A stretch of DNA of 64,000 nucleotides from Chelydra serpentina. Taxonomy: Eukaryota > Chordata > Testudines > Chelydridae. The stretch's first letter is position 1; each line of letters opens with the position of its first letter. Below are positions 24,359-36,530 of the stretch, in pieces. The DNA lies in the NCBI GenBank assembly GCA_037349315.1, contig JBAIAC010000048.1, forward strand, positions 40,054,501 through 40,118,500. Reading direction: 5' to 3'. The notes below the pieces were generated by a model that was not told the origin of the DNA, did not search any database, and was given only the letters and a program-made list of their open reading frames with translations. The position numbers were made by a program, and so were the translations under genes.

Positions 24359-27206
24359 GTGGGATACCGGGAGGAAGCACAAGTAGGTGAGTGCAAGAGG
24401 GGAGGGCTCCTGCCCCATACTGGGACAGCAGGACAATCGGTGAGTTATCTTAAATGCCTATACACAAATGCAAGAAACCTGGGGAACAAGCAGGGAGAAC
24501 TGGAAGTCCTGGCACAGTCAAGGAATTATGATGCAATTGGAATAACAGAGACTTGGTGGGATAACTCACATGATTGGAGTACTGTCATGGATGGATATAA
24601 ACTGTTCAGGAAGGATAGGCAGGGCAGAAAAGGTGGGGGAGTTGCGTTGTATGTAAGAGAGCAGTATGACTGCTCAGAGCTCCAGTATGAAACTGCAGAA
24701 AAACCTGAGAGTCTCTGGATTAAATTTAGAAGTGTGAGCAACAAGGGTAATGTCGTGGTGGGAGTCTGCTACAGACCAACAGACCAGGGGGATGAGGTGG
24801 ACGAGGCTTTCTTCCAGCAACTAACAGAAGTTGCTAGATCACAGGCCCTGGTTCTCATGGGTGACTTTAATCACCCCGATATCTGCTGGGAGAGCAATAC
24901 AGCGGTGCACAGACAATCCAGGAAGTTTTTGGAAAGTGTAGGGGACAATTTCCTGGTGCAAGTGCTGGAGGAACCAACTAGGGGAAAAGCTCCTCTTGAC
25001 CTGCTGCTCACAAACAGGGAAGAAATAGTAGAGGAAGCAATAGTGGATGGGAACCTGGGAGGCAGTGACCATGAGATAGTCGAGTTCAGGATCCTGACAC
25101 AAGGAAGAAAGGAGAGCAGTAGAACAGAGACCCTGGACTTCAGAAAAGCAGACTTCGACTCCCTCAGGGAACTGATGGGCAAGGTCCCCTGGGAGAATAA
25201 CATGACGGGGAAAGGAGTCGAGGAAAGCTGGCTGTATTTTAAAGAATCCTTATTGAGGTTGCAGGAACAAACCATCCCGATGTGTAGGAAGAAAAGCAAA
25301 TATGGCAGGCGACCAGCTTGGCTTAACAGTGAAATCCTTGCTCGTCTTAAACACAAAAAAGCAGCTTACAAGAAGTGGAAGATTGGACTAATGACCAGGG
25401 AAGAGTATAAAATTATTGCTCAGGCATGCAGGAGTGAAATTAGGAAGGCCAAATCACACTTGGAGTTGCAGTTAGCTGGAGATGTTAGGAGCAACAAGAA
25501 GGGTTTCTTCAGGTATGTTAGCAACAAGAAGAAAGTCAAGGAAAGTGTGGGCCCCTTGCTAAATGAGGGAGGGAACCTAGTGACAGAGGATGTGGAGAAA
25601 GCTAGTGTACTCAATGCTTTTTTTGCCTCTGTCTTCACAGACAAGGTCAGCTCCCAGACAGCTGCACTCCGCAGCACGGTATGGGGAGGAGGTGACCAGC
25701 CCTCTGTGGAGAAAGAAATAGTTCGGGACTATTTAGAAAAGCTGGATGAGCACAAGTCCATGGGGCCGGATACACTGCATCCAAGGGTGCTAAAGAAGTT
25801 GGCCGATGAGATTGCAGAGCCATTGGCCATTATCTTTGACAAATCATGGCAATCGGGGGAAGTCCCGGATGACTGGAAAAAAGCTAACGTAGTGCCCATC
25901 TTTAAAAAAGGGAAGAAGGAAGATCCGGGGAACTACAGGCCAGTCAGTCTCACCTCAGTCCCTGGAAAAATCATGGAACAGCTCCTCAAGGAATCAATTC
26001 TGAACCACTTAAAGGAGAAGAAAATGATCAGGAACAGTCAGCATGGATTCACCAAGGGCAAGTCATCCCTGACTAACCTAATTGCCTTCTATGATGAGAT
26101 AACTGGCTCTGTGGATGAGGGGAAAGCAGTGGATGTGCTATTTCTTGACTTTAGCAAAGCTTTTGATACAGTCTCCCACAGTATTCTTGCCAGCAAGTTA
26201 AAGAAGTATGGGCTGGATGAACGGATGGTAAGGTGGATAGAAAACTGGCTAGATGGTCGGGCTCAACGGGTAGTGATCAATGGTTCCATGTCTAGTTGGC
26301 AGCCGGTATCAAGTGGAGTGCCCCAAGGGTCGGTGCTGGAGCCGGTTTTGTTCAATATCTTCATCAACGATCTGGAGGACGGTGTGGACTGCACCCATAG
26401 CAAGTTTGCAGATGACACTAAACTGGGAGGAGTGGTTGATACGCTGGAGGGTAGGGATAGGATACAGAGGGACCTAGACAAATTAGAGGATTGGGCCAAA
26501 AGAAATCTGATGAGGTTGAACAAGGACAAGTGCAGAGTCCCGCACTTAGGACGGAAGAATCCCATGCACTGCTAAAGACTAGGGACCGAATGGCTGGGCA
26601 GCAGTTCTGCAGAAAAGGACCTAGGGGTTACGGTGGACGAAAAGCTGAATATGAGTCAACAGTGTGCCCTTGTTGCCAAGAAGGCTAATGGCATTTTGGG
26701 TTGTACAAGTAGGGGCATTTCCAGCAGATCGAGGGACATGATTATTCCCCTCTATTTGGCACTGGTGAGGCCTCATTTGGAGTACTGTGTCCAGTTTTGG
26801 GCCCCACACTACAAGAAGGATGTAGATAAATTGGAAAGAGTCCAGCGGAGGGCAACAAAAATGATTAGGGGACTGGAGCACATGACTTATGAGGAGAGGC
26901 TGAGGGAACTGGGATTGTTTAGCCTGCAGAAGAGAAGAGTGAGGGGGGGATTTGATAGCTGCTTTCAACTACCTGAAAGGGGGTTCCAAAGAGGATGGAT
27001 CTAGACTCTTCTCCATGGCAGAAGATGACAGAACAAGGAGTAATGGTCTCAAGTTGCAGAGGGGGAGGTTTAGGTTGGATATTAGGGAAACTTTCACTAG
27101 TAGGGTGGTGAAGCACTGGAATGGGTTACCTAGGGAGGTGGTGGAATCTCCTTCCTTAGAGGTTTTTAAGGTCAGGCTTGAGAAAGCCCTGGCTGGGATG
27201 ATTTAG
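24359..27206 (+). pseudogene. CR1 ORF2 endonuclease/reverse transcriptase, two lesions
   Basis: The frame is open from before 24359 to a TAA at 26573 (738 codons counted from the GTG at 24359), continues in the same frame to about 26945, then shifts by one base and ends near 27206. The endonuclease has YTNARN (N37), ITETWW (E64), GDFNH (168-172) and SDHE (236-239). The reverse transcriptase has [34 protein letters not shown] (D597), SSGVPQGS and FADD (683-686). The stop replaces an expected tyrosine codon (TAC to TAA). The shift is one extra G in the G-run at about 26942-26949. No ATG lies at the start of the frame, so initiation may be non-AUG or linked to ORF1. This protein nicks DNA and primes reverse transcription; this copy should be inactive. 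Confidence 0.9.
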
Positions 27207-27472
27207 TTGGGGTTGGTCCTGCTTTGAGCAGGGGGTTGGACTAGATGACCTCCTGAGGTCCCTTCCAACCCTGAGATTCTATGATCTTCTCTGACACTCC
27301 AAAGATGGGTTCTAGAGCAAGTGACATTATGCGATTACTAGCAACCCGACATTGATAGAAACATAACTATACTTCAGTTTTACATCAGCAAAACTCAACT
27401 CAACACACTTGATTTTCATTTAAACTTTGAGCATAAATTCACTGAGCAGAATGCTCAGTGCCCATTGTTTTA

Positions 27473-27715
<243 letters not shown>

Positions 27716-29216
27716 TTATTAAAAACTGGAAGTGATCAAGATGTTCAAGTTATAATATGTATGGCTTTCATTTACCTAAAATACAAGAAGTAACCTAGAA
27801 AATATTGTAAATCATCATCGCTAGACTTACACTTAAAGCTTTAATAGATTAGCAGATTCCAAGGCCAGAAGGGAACAGTGTGATCAACTAGTCTGACCTC
27901 TTGTATAACACATGACACAGAACTTCCCCAAAATAATCACAGAGCAAATATTTTAGGAAAAAAATCCGATTAGGATTTAAAAGTTGTCAGTAAGGGAGAA
28001 ACCACAACCACCCCTGGTAAATTATTCCAATGGTTAATTATCGTCATTGTTGAATTGAAAATGGAAATAAGGTGTAAATGTATGTCTAGATTCAACATCC
28101 AACTAATGGATCATGTTATATATTTCTTTGCTAGACTGAAGAATCTATTATTACATATTCATTTCCCATGTAGATACCTATACATTGTAATCAAGTTGCC
28201 CATTAACCTTCTCTTTGCTAAGATAAAAAGATTGAGCTCTGAGTCTACTTCTAATCCTTTAGTCATTCTCATGGCTCCTTTGAACACTCCACAATTCAAG
28301 AATGATGTTGATAAACTGGAGACACCAGAACTGGACACAGTATTCTAGCAGCAGTCGTATTAGATCCAAATGCAGAGGTAGAATAACATCTCTACTCCTA
28401 CTCGAGATTCTCCCATTTACGCATCAGATTGCATTAGCTTTTTTGGCCGCAGCATCTCACGGAGAACTCAGCTGATTATCTACCATAACCCCCAAATCTT
28501 TTTCAGAGTAATGGCCTTCCAAGATAGAGACCCCCATGATGTAAGCGTGGCCTACAATCTTTGTTCAGAGATGTATACATTTACTAGGGCTGTCAAGCAA
28601 TTAAAAATAATTGCGATTAATCGCACTGTTAAAAAATAATTGAAATCAATATATTTGAGAATGTAGAAAACATCCAAAAATATTTAAATGGTATTCAAGT
28701 ACAACACAGAATACAAAGTCTACACTGCTCACTTTTATATTTATTTTTGATTACAAGCATTTGCACTGTAAAAAAAAATGTATTAGGTAAATTGAAAAAG
28801 ACAAGTACTGTAGTGCAATTTCTTAATCATGAAAGTTGAACTTACAAATGTAGCATTATGTACAAAAAAACCTGTATTCAAAAATAAAACAAATGTAAAA
28901 CTTTAGAGCCTTCAAGTCCAATCAGTCCAACTTCTTGTTCAGCCAAGCGCTAAGACAAATAAGTTTGTTTATATTTGCAGGAGATAATGCTGCCTGCTTC
29001 CTGTTTACAATGTCACCTGATAGTGAGAACAGGCATTCTCATGGCACTGTTGTAGACGGAGTCGCAACATATTTACGTGCCAGATGCGCTAAAGATTCAT
29101 GTCTCTTCGTGCTTCAACCACCATTCCAGGGGACATGCATCCATGCTGATGGCGGGTTCGGCTTGATAACAATCCAAAGTAGTGCGGACAGACATGCTCA
29201 GACAATTGGCCAAGTC

Positions 29217-30599
29217 TTACCCCAGCAGCATGGGAAGGGGATAGTCATCATAGACTGCAAAAGTCCAGTTTCCTGACCAGCCCTTGTAATGGACAGGCAA
29301 CACGGCTGTAGGTAAATCAAAAGAGTTGGACTTGAAGGGTTGAATTGTCACTTGTGCCTCTGGGTTGATTAAGCTGGGGTCCACTAAGGATTGGTGGATA
29401 GCCGATACTTGTGCTCCAGTATCCCTCCACGCTGTAACCTTCTTCCCGCCCACACTCACCGTTTCCCTTTGCTCCGAGGGTTTCTGGGAGGCATCTGGGC
29501 CTGAGGACCTTTGGTGTGACCCTGGGGCAATGAACTGTAATCTGTTGGGATTCTTGGGGCAGTTGGCCTTCACATGCCCCAATTTGTTAAATTTAAAACA
29601 TCGCCCAGCTGACTGGTCAGTGGGGCGAGGTGGGTTGCTGGAGAATGGTGTGGTGGGGTGATAAGGGGTCTGGGGTTTTCCTTGGGGTGCAAGTGGGGCC
29701 TTGGGCTGCCCCTGGTGATGTGCTTTGGTCTCGGGTTTTCCCTTCTGGTATCTCCCCAAACTACAACCAGGGTTGTTCCTCTCTGCTTCCTGCACCCCTT
29801 GTGTGCCAAATTTCCTTGCCCCTCTGCCGATCTGGGACTGTTCATAATGATCAGCATAAGCAGCAAGACTGTCTGCTGAGTTAATTTTCTTATCCCATAA
29901 ACACTGTTTTATATCATCATTGGACATATTCAGGAATTGTTCCTGAGCCATCAAATCACACACTCCTTCAAAGCTAGTAACACCCCTTCCATTGACCCAT
30001 TTATTTATCAGATCCTTTATCTGGTTTACATAAGCCATATTACTTAGTCCAAGCCCTCAGGTAAGGGTTTGAAATTTTACTCTGTAAAAGTTTCAGGTGT
30101 AACTTTAAATTGTTTTAAAACCAAATCCTTGAATTTCTCATAGTCAGAAGCCTCAACAATAGGCATCTTACTGAATATGTCCAGAGCCCTTCCAGTCAAC
30201 TTTGCTACCAATGTGGTCATTTTGTGAGCATCAGGAATGTTATGGAGTGTGCATAGTCTCTCAAAGGTGAGAAAATATTCAGCAATATCACTGGATTCAT
30301 CATACTGTGGACCTAGTCACTCCCATTTGTGGATTGTTGGGGAAGGATTGTTAGTGTTATCCAGTAGATTCCACTCTGTCCTGGTCTTCTCCATCTCTAG
30401 GGCATGCTTCCTCTCTCTCCCCCTTTCTCCTCCATAGCATACTTCCTCTCTTTCTTTCTCCTCCTCAGCATGCTTCCTCTCTTTCCTTTTCATCAGTCTC
30501 CATCTGTTTAAATTCTAGCAGTCTTGCATGTTCTTTACCTTTCTCTTCGGCTTCTAGTCTGCCATTGAAACAGCTACTAAACTGGAGCTGGCTAGTCAT
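29217..30599 (-). pseudogene. gypsy gag/protease remnant with SCAN-like capsid
   Basis: A minus-strand ATG at 30599 opens a glutamate-rich coiled-coil-like N-terminus (to about 30390, with frameshifts). A capsid region follows: YFLTFERLCTLHNIPDAH, TGRALDIFSKMP, then MAQEQFLNMSNDDIKQCL and WDKKINSADSLAAYADHYEQ, similar to the SCAN fold. A zinc knuckle follows in which the second Cys is Phe (CFKFNKLGH, then C). A protease active site DTGA lies near 29400. Stops at about 30324 and 30090 and a final TAA after PMLLG break the frame. The last open segment is 273 codons. In intact elements Gag packages RNA and the protease cleaves the polyprotein; this one is dead. Confidence 0.8.
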
Positions 30600-30849
30600 T
30601 TTAGCCTTTCTGCATTTAATCTTGCTTAACCCGAGAGAGTTAGAAAGAAAAAAAAAAAAACTTGCTTGGGTTTTCCCTGTAGGGGGTTAACTACCTGCTT
30701 TCATGTGTAGATACTCTAGCTCCTAGTGGCTTAACCCCTCCCCACTTCCAAGCAGCTAAAGGGAAGAGCCAGGGAGAAGAAAAAAAATTCTAAACTCCGT
30801 GTCTGGTTAAAAAAAAAAAAAAAAAATCTCTGGTTCAATATATCCCACC

Positions 30850-30861
30850 GCTCTGCTACCA
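30850..30861 (-). promoter_or_regulatory. Retrotransposon primer-binding site (initiator tRNA-Met type)
   Basis: Minus strand TGGTAGCAGAGC directly follows the LTR end CCCTGACA. TGGTAGCAGAG is complementary to the 3' end of vertebrate initiator tRNA-Met (...CTCTGCTACCA). The match is 11 nt, after which it diverges. Confidence 0.75.
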
Positions 30862-31669
30862 TGTCAGGGTTCCCTCCCCACTCTGAACTCTAGGGTACAG
30901 ACATGGGGACCCGCATAAAAGACCCCCTAAGATTATTTCTAGCAGCTTAGGTTAAAACCCCCAAGGTACAAAATTCCCTGCACTCTGAGAAATGCTTCTC
31001 TCCCTGCCACCATCAAGTGTTTTAAACAGGAACCAGGGAAAGGAACCACTTGAAGTTCCCCTTCCCCTCCAAAATACCCTCTCAAACCCATACACCCCCT
31101 TTCCCGAGGAGCTTGAGAATAATCTCCTAACCAGTTGGCTACAGAGTGATCCAAAAACCCACCCCCGGGGTCTTAGAACCATAGAAACCAGTCAGCTTCT
31201 TAAAAGAAGGATTTTATTAAAACAAAGAAGGTAAAAATCATCTCTGTAAAATCAATGGTAATTTTACCGGGTACTTAATTTCCAAACTCAGAGGGATTCC
31301 CCCTCTGGACAAAACCTTAATGTTACAGAAAAACAGAATAACCCCTCCCTCTAACACAGGGAAAGCTCCCCAAGCAAAACAAAACCTATTTGCAATGCTG
31401 ACTAAACTTACTTTAGAACAGTGAGGTTTGGTGAGGCTGGTTTGGAGGAGATTGATTTTCTGCCCAGTCCTTTTAGTCCCCAGCGATCACTCTGACTCAG
31501 ACAAAGAGCCACACGCAAAACCTTCCCCCCCTCCCAAGATTTGAAAGTATCTTGTCCTCTTATTGGTCAGATGCCAACCAGGTTACCTGAGTCTTAACCC
31601 TTTACAGGTAAGAGAATTTTATAGTATTGTATCAGCTCCTTTTAACTTTTTCCCTTTATATTTATGACA
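30862..31669 (-). repeat. 5' LTR of the gypsy element
   Basis: On the minus strand it starts TGTCATAAATATAAAGGGAA and ends GGGAGGGAACCCTGACA, so it has TG...CA ends. It directly precedes the primer-binding site. The plus-strand right flank (GCGTTATTTT) is hAT central sequence. Confidence 0.85.
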
Positions 31670-34015
31670 GCGTTATTTTTTTTAACGAATGTCATCAGCA
31701 TGGAAGCATATCCTCTGGAACCGTGGCCAAAGCATGAAAGGACATACGAATGTTTAGCATATTTGGCATGTAAGTACCTACCTTGAAATGACATCTACAA
31801 AAGTGCCATGCAAATGACTATTCTTATTTATAATGTCACTACAAAGTGAGACGAAAGCAGAATTTTTTTATCTCCTGTAAATGTAAACAAGCTTTTGTCT
31901 TAGCGCTTGGCTGAAGAAGTAGAACTGAGTGAATTTGTAGGCACTGATGTTTTACACCGTTTTGTTTTTTAATGCAGTTATGTAACAAAACAAAAAATCT
32001 ACATTTGTAAGTTTCACTTTCACGACAAAGATTACATTACTGTACTTGTATATGGTGAATTGAAAAATACTATCTTTTGTTTATTATTTTTACAGTGCAA
32101 ATATTTGTAATCAAACACACACTTTGATTTCAATTACAACACAGAATACAATATATATGAAAATGTAGAAAAACATCCAAAATATTTAATAAATTTCAAT
32201 TGGTATTCTACAGTTTAACAGTGCAATTAAAACGGCGATTAATCGCAATTTTTTTAATCATGTGAGTTAACTGCAATTAATCGACAGCCCTAACATTTAC
32301 ATTTAACCATATTAAAATGCATACTGTTTGCTTGCGCCTAGTTTACCAAGTGATCCTAATCGCTCTGAATCAGTGACTTGTCCGCTTCTTTATTCACCAC
32401 TCCCTCAATTTGTGTGTCATCTTCAAACTTTATCAGCAATGATTTAATGTTTTTTTTAAGTCATGGATAAAAATGTTTAATAGCATACGGTAAAGAACTG
32501 ATTATTGATGGACTCTACTAGAAAAGGCACCAACTTGATCAGGATTCTTTATTTACAATTACATTTTGAGACCTATCAGTTAGCCAATTTTTAAGCCATT
32601 TAATGTGTGCCATGTTAAAAAAACTAGAATGATATAATTATCAAAATGTCATATGGTACAAAGTCAGGCACCTAACAAAAGTATTACATCAGCATATTAC
32701 ATTTATCACCCAAACTTATAAGTTTGACAGGATCTATTTTCAATAAACCCATGCCAATTTGGATTACATTACCCTCCTTTAAATCTTTATTAATCAAGTC
32801 CCACATCAGCTCTTCCATTATCTTGTCTGGGATTGATGTCAGACTGACAGGCCTATAATTACCTGGGTCATCCTGTTTACCCTTTTTAAAAACTGGCACA
32901 ACATTAGCTTTTCTCCAGTCTCCTGGAACTCCCCAGTGCACCAAGACTTATTGAAAATCAACAATAATGGTCTAGTTAAGCTCCTCAGCCAGCTCTTTTA
33001 AAACTCATTGATGCAAATTATCTGGACCAGCTGCTTTAAAAATGTTAAACAGAAGCTACTAAACTTAGACATCATCCAAAGATACTAGTGGAAGGAAAAA
33101 GTGTTATCAACCCTATATGATGAGACTGTATCATCTGTTTTTTCCCCAGAGACAGAACATGAATGGTTATTCAACACTTCTGCCTTTTCATTGATAATTC
33201 TATCATTTCCATCCAGTAATGGACCAATACCATTACCAGGATTCCTTTTGTTCTTAATATATTTTTTAAAAACCCTCCTTCTTATTGTCCTTAACACTGC
33301 TGGCTGTAGATTTTGCATTGTCCCCCTTTTTCTTCCCTTATCAGTTTTCTACAATTCCTAACTTCATTACTTTCTTTCATTTGTTTTTATGTAAATGTAT
33401 TTATTTATTATAGCTGTTTTCACCTCCCCTCCAAACCAGATCGGTTTTTAAATCAGCACAGCCTTCTTCCTTGATTGTGGATTTTTGGCCATCTAATAAG
33501 GTGTTCTTAAAATGATTACCAATTATCATTCAGATTTTTCTGATTAAGTTCTTCCTCCCAGCTGATTTGGCTTAATTGTTTTCAGCTTTGTGAAACTGGC
33601 CCTAATACATCACCAAGTATATTACTGATCTGGACTGGATTGTGCTTGCACATTATAAATGTGATCAAGTCATGACCACTTGTACCTAAGCAACATTTAA
33701 TTTTTCGTTCTGTGATCAGTTTTTATCTGTTAAGAAAGGGTCTAAAAGAATTCCCTCTTGTTGGCTGAAATACTTTTTGAGTTATGAAACTGTCATCTCT
33801 AATGTTTAGAAATTCCAAGGATGTTTTAGTACTTGCAACAGGAGACCTCCATTATGTGTCACTCAAATTGAAGTCCCCCATAATCCCGCAACTTTTTTCC
33901 CTACATAGTATAGTCAGTCACTTAAGCTGGAGTCATCCTGTTCCCTAGTGTGATTTGGTGGTCTGTAGCAGGCACCAATTAACACCCCATCTTGTGCTAT
34001 GTTTGTCAGAACACT

Positions 34016-35811
34016 GATCTGGAATTTCAAGTCTGGTTTTCCTAGTTTTGCTGAAGGACCTTTTGGGAGTCTCAGACACATTGATGGTGAATTCTTACAG
34101 ATCAGCTAACAGGACAGGGATGTTGAATATTTAACACAGAGACATCCTTTCTCCAATCTGTTCTTTTCAGGAAAGAGATTGTACCCATGCCTAGCGCAAT
34201 AGAGCCAATAACATTTGTTGGGGACTGTACACACCACCAGAACACAAGCAATTACACTAATAATTTACCAAACCAAAAAGGAAATTATGAATTATAAATT
34301 TTACACTGCCCCAAGGCAATTTTAAAAGACTCCATTAAGTAAAATATCTGGCCTGGTAATTTCTCTCATTAATTTTTATAGCCCTCTCAAATGTTCTCCA
34401 AATTGGAGAAACTTTTCAGCAACATTTGGGATAGTAAAAGTAGGCTGGTGAAATGTCTTGTGTACATCCATCTCACTGCTTGACTTAGGCCTGGAGCATG
34501 GTTGCTCAGAATCTTGATCCTTTTCACATCCCTGAACAAGTCCCTCACATCTCCATCCTCACCCCTGGCACCCCCAATAGACCAGGGGTTGTGAAGAGAT
34601 TCTCAGAAATCAGACCAGGTTCCTCCTCAGTTCCCTTGCTGGGAGAAAATTCCCCCAGTCTCATCAGAAGTTTCTAGAACTATTTTATGCCACCTCAATC
34701 CCTTAACTCACCCTACAGGGACCAGGGTGGGGGTGAGAAACTGACCATCTGACTCCAGTTTAGTCTATATCCATCCATGAGATCTGCTTTAGACTCAGTA
34801 TTCTCCAAAAGAGGACTTTAGAGTTTGAGAATTTTCTTAGGCAAATAAACTGAGTGTTCAGAAGTCACAGTCTGTTGACCCTCCAAGGGCAACCTAAGGA
34901 TCTTAGATGCTGAAATCTACATTTCTGCTAGAAAAAAAAAGGAAGAGATGCCCATTTCAAATTCATCCTTTCACCTTGTATTCCATTGGATTTCCTCAGC
35001 AAGACACTAGAGGCATCTCGCTCATACAATCAGCCTAACTGAGCAGTGGACCAGCACCCACAATAATGTGCGTGTGTATGCATGTGCCACACCTTCCACT
35101 GGATTTCCTGAGCAACACAGATAGCCCATGCCACCAGACTAATTGCGCCAGATCACCATCAATAGTTAGAATCTGCAGGAAAGCTAAGCCTGAATTTCTC
35201 TTCTCCGGGTTCCTCTGTGCAGATGAGTGTGTTCTTAGTAATTTATACCACTAGCCAACCAGCAGACAATTCAAATGGCTGAAATCTCACAGAAAAAGGT
35301 CAGTATTAAGGGAGAAAAGTATTCCAAACATGGCATGTCCTTTAAGCAAGAGAAGGTTCCCAAACACCGGTGCTTCTGTACAGCTCTTCTAGTATCCTAT
35401 GATTTCAACCTTTGAGATCATTCTCTTCTTTCAGGGTAGTCACGGACTGGGCCAGCAATAAATAGATGTAGTTGCATTTTCCAACCTGCAGAAGACCTTC
35501 TGAGTCCTTATTAAGATGTTTAAGTCAGACAGAGACCTGGAAGATTATCACCATCTTTTCCTTGCAACCTATCCATCCTTGCAGCAGGATGAAAAGGAAT
35601 TTCTCCTAAATTTCTTAACAACTGCAACTGGGCTCAGGAACCTTATTTGGGGTTATCTAGGCCAAGAGGCTTAAATTAATAAATGCCTCCACAAGAGAAG
35701 TTTAAAGATCATTTTAAAAACACGGAAGGAAGCTGCTATACGTGTTTCTAATTGTGATGTTTTTGCTGCTACATTATTATTATTCACTATCACCTTTCAA
35801 AAGGCCAGGGG

Positions 35812-35843
<32 letters not shown>

Positions 35844-36389
35844 AGTGAACTAGTACATACACACACTGTGGAAATTTTCATCTGTTCTTACGTGATCTGA
35901 AGCCACACTAAACACTGCCAGGTTCCTGTTACATCAGTATTTTGACTTTACACAGAGAGGTGATAAGTTGAGATTCCGTAAGCCACGAAACATGATTTAC
36001 TGTGAAGCGTTACAGAACAATTCAGGATCAATGTTACCAAGTTTCAATATTTCTGATGCACATAGTACAAATGAAAATAGAGTAAAGTCTTGGCTACTAA
36101 CAGCAAACTGAGGAAGTCCTGCATCAAAGCTACTTATCTCAGGCTGAAAAGCACAGATGGCTTAATTTTTCATGGGGCAACTCTGTCTATACTGGACAAA
36201 CAGGGTTCGAGTTATGATCCTCACTTCGAGGCTTCTGAGTATTTGTGGGTGGGGGGGTCCTGTTTTGGGAGGCAGCTCTGAGCCAAGATAACATAACAAA
36301 AGTTCAATGCCTTGACTATCAGGATTGAAGCAGCTAGAATTGATGGTACCTAGCATGGAGGCATGACAAATAATGATTATTCTATTTAA
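34016..36389. other. Intron 1, no gene; 28-A run
   Basis: No exon recognised. An A homopolymer occupies 35812-35839. Confidence 0.45.
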
Positions 36390-36530
36390 CATATGCACTG
36401 TTGTTGTAGCCATGTCAGTCCCAGGGTATTAGAGACACAAGGTGGAGGACCAGCGTCTGTTGGTGTGAGAGAAGATTTCGAGCTACAGAGCTCTTTTCCA
36501 GGTCTCATTACCTCACCCACTTGTGTCTCT
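36390..36530 (+). repeat. Interspersed repeat fragment related to 57370-57560
   Basis: Reads TTGTTGTAGCCATGTCAGTC, then GGTATTAGAGACACAAGGTG, then a segment with GAGCTACAGAGCTCTTTTCC. It shares the arrangement 'GCCATGT...GG-TAT-AGAGA-A-AAGGTGG' with the repeat near 57385. Class unassigned. Confidence 0.5.

Larger units (their letters stand above)
22974..27288 (+). mobile_element. Nearly full-length young CR1 LINE (copy C)
   Basis: A 4.3-kb CR1 with all parts present: a 5' untranslated region (about 22974-23297), intact ORF1 (23298-24314), ORF2 (24359-27206, one stop and one frameshift) and a 3' end GAGGTCCCTTCCAACCCTGA followed by ATTCTATGAT. The last 3' block matches the tail of the SINE at 45575-45746. 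So few lesions in over 4 kb imply recent insertion compared with the other CR1 copies. It lies antisense to RUNDC3B, ending about 240 bp from exon 2. The exact 5' boundary is inferred. Confidence 0.92.
29200..31669 (-). mobile_element. Truncated Ty3/gypsy retrotransposon (LTR, gag, start of protease)
   Basis: In minus orientation it has an 808-bp 5' LTR (31669-30862), a tRNA primer-binding site directly after it, a leader, a decayed gag (from 30599) and the start of an aspartic protease (to about 29217). The frame then runs about 20 bp more before merging into hAT sequence near 29200. Reverse transcriptase, integrase and the 3' LTR are absent. The gag capsid region resembles the SCAN domain, as in Gmr1-type gypsy elements. 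No flanking duplication can be tested because the 3' end is lost. Confidence 0.85.
28585..32292. mobile_element. Palindromic hAT element with transposase C-terminus in both arms
   Basis: Termini are TAGGGCTGTCAAGC and, inverted, TAGGGCTGTCGATTAATTGC. A perfect 8-bp duplication ACATTTAC (28577-28584 and 32293-32300) lies outside. The left arm (28585 to about 29200) and right arm (31670-32292) are inverted copies of each other. Each encodes a decayed hAT C-terminal dimerisation region: PLEWWLKHEE on the minus strand of the left arm, AYPLEPWPKHE and SPVNVNKL on the plus strand of the right arm. The centre was later split by a gypsy element. The coding frames are broken. Confidence 0.88.
27851..34015 (-). 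mobile_element. Old antisense CR1 LINE (copy D), host of a nested insertion
   Basis: The 3' end lies at about 27851 (AGATTCCAAGGCCAGAAGGG on the plus strand). The body resumes after a hAT insertion (28585-32292). Minus-strand coding remnants include [27 protein letters not shown] (32684-32944), KKYIKNKRNPGNGIGPLL (33085-33318) and, near 33850-33990, an endonuclease stretch with GDFN-like and CYRPPNHT-like motifs. Many stops make it inactive. It is sense-parallel to RUNDC3B and begins about 200 bp upstream of the exon 2 acceptor. Confidence 0.85.

Noticed and set aside
28935..29276. 113-codon plus-strand frame resembling a gene
   Set aside because: It runs over a hAT arm and then antisense gypsy sequence; the coding remnants are on the other strand.
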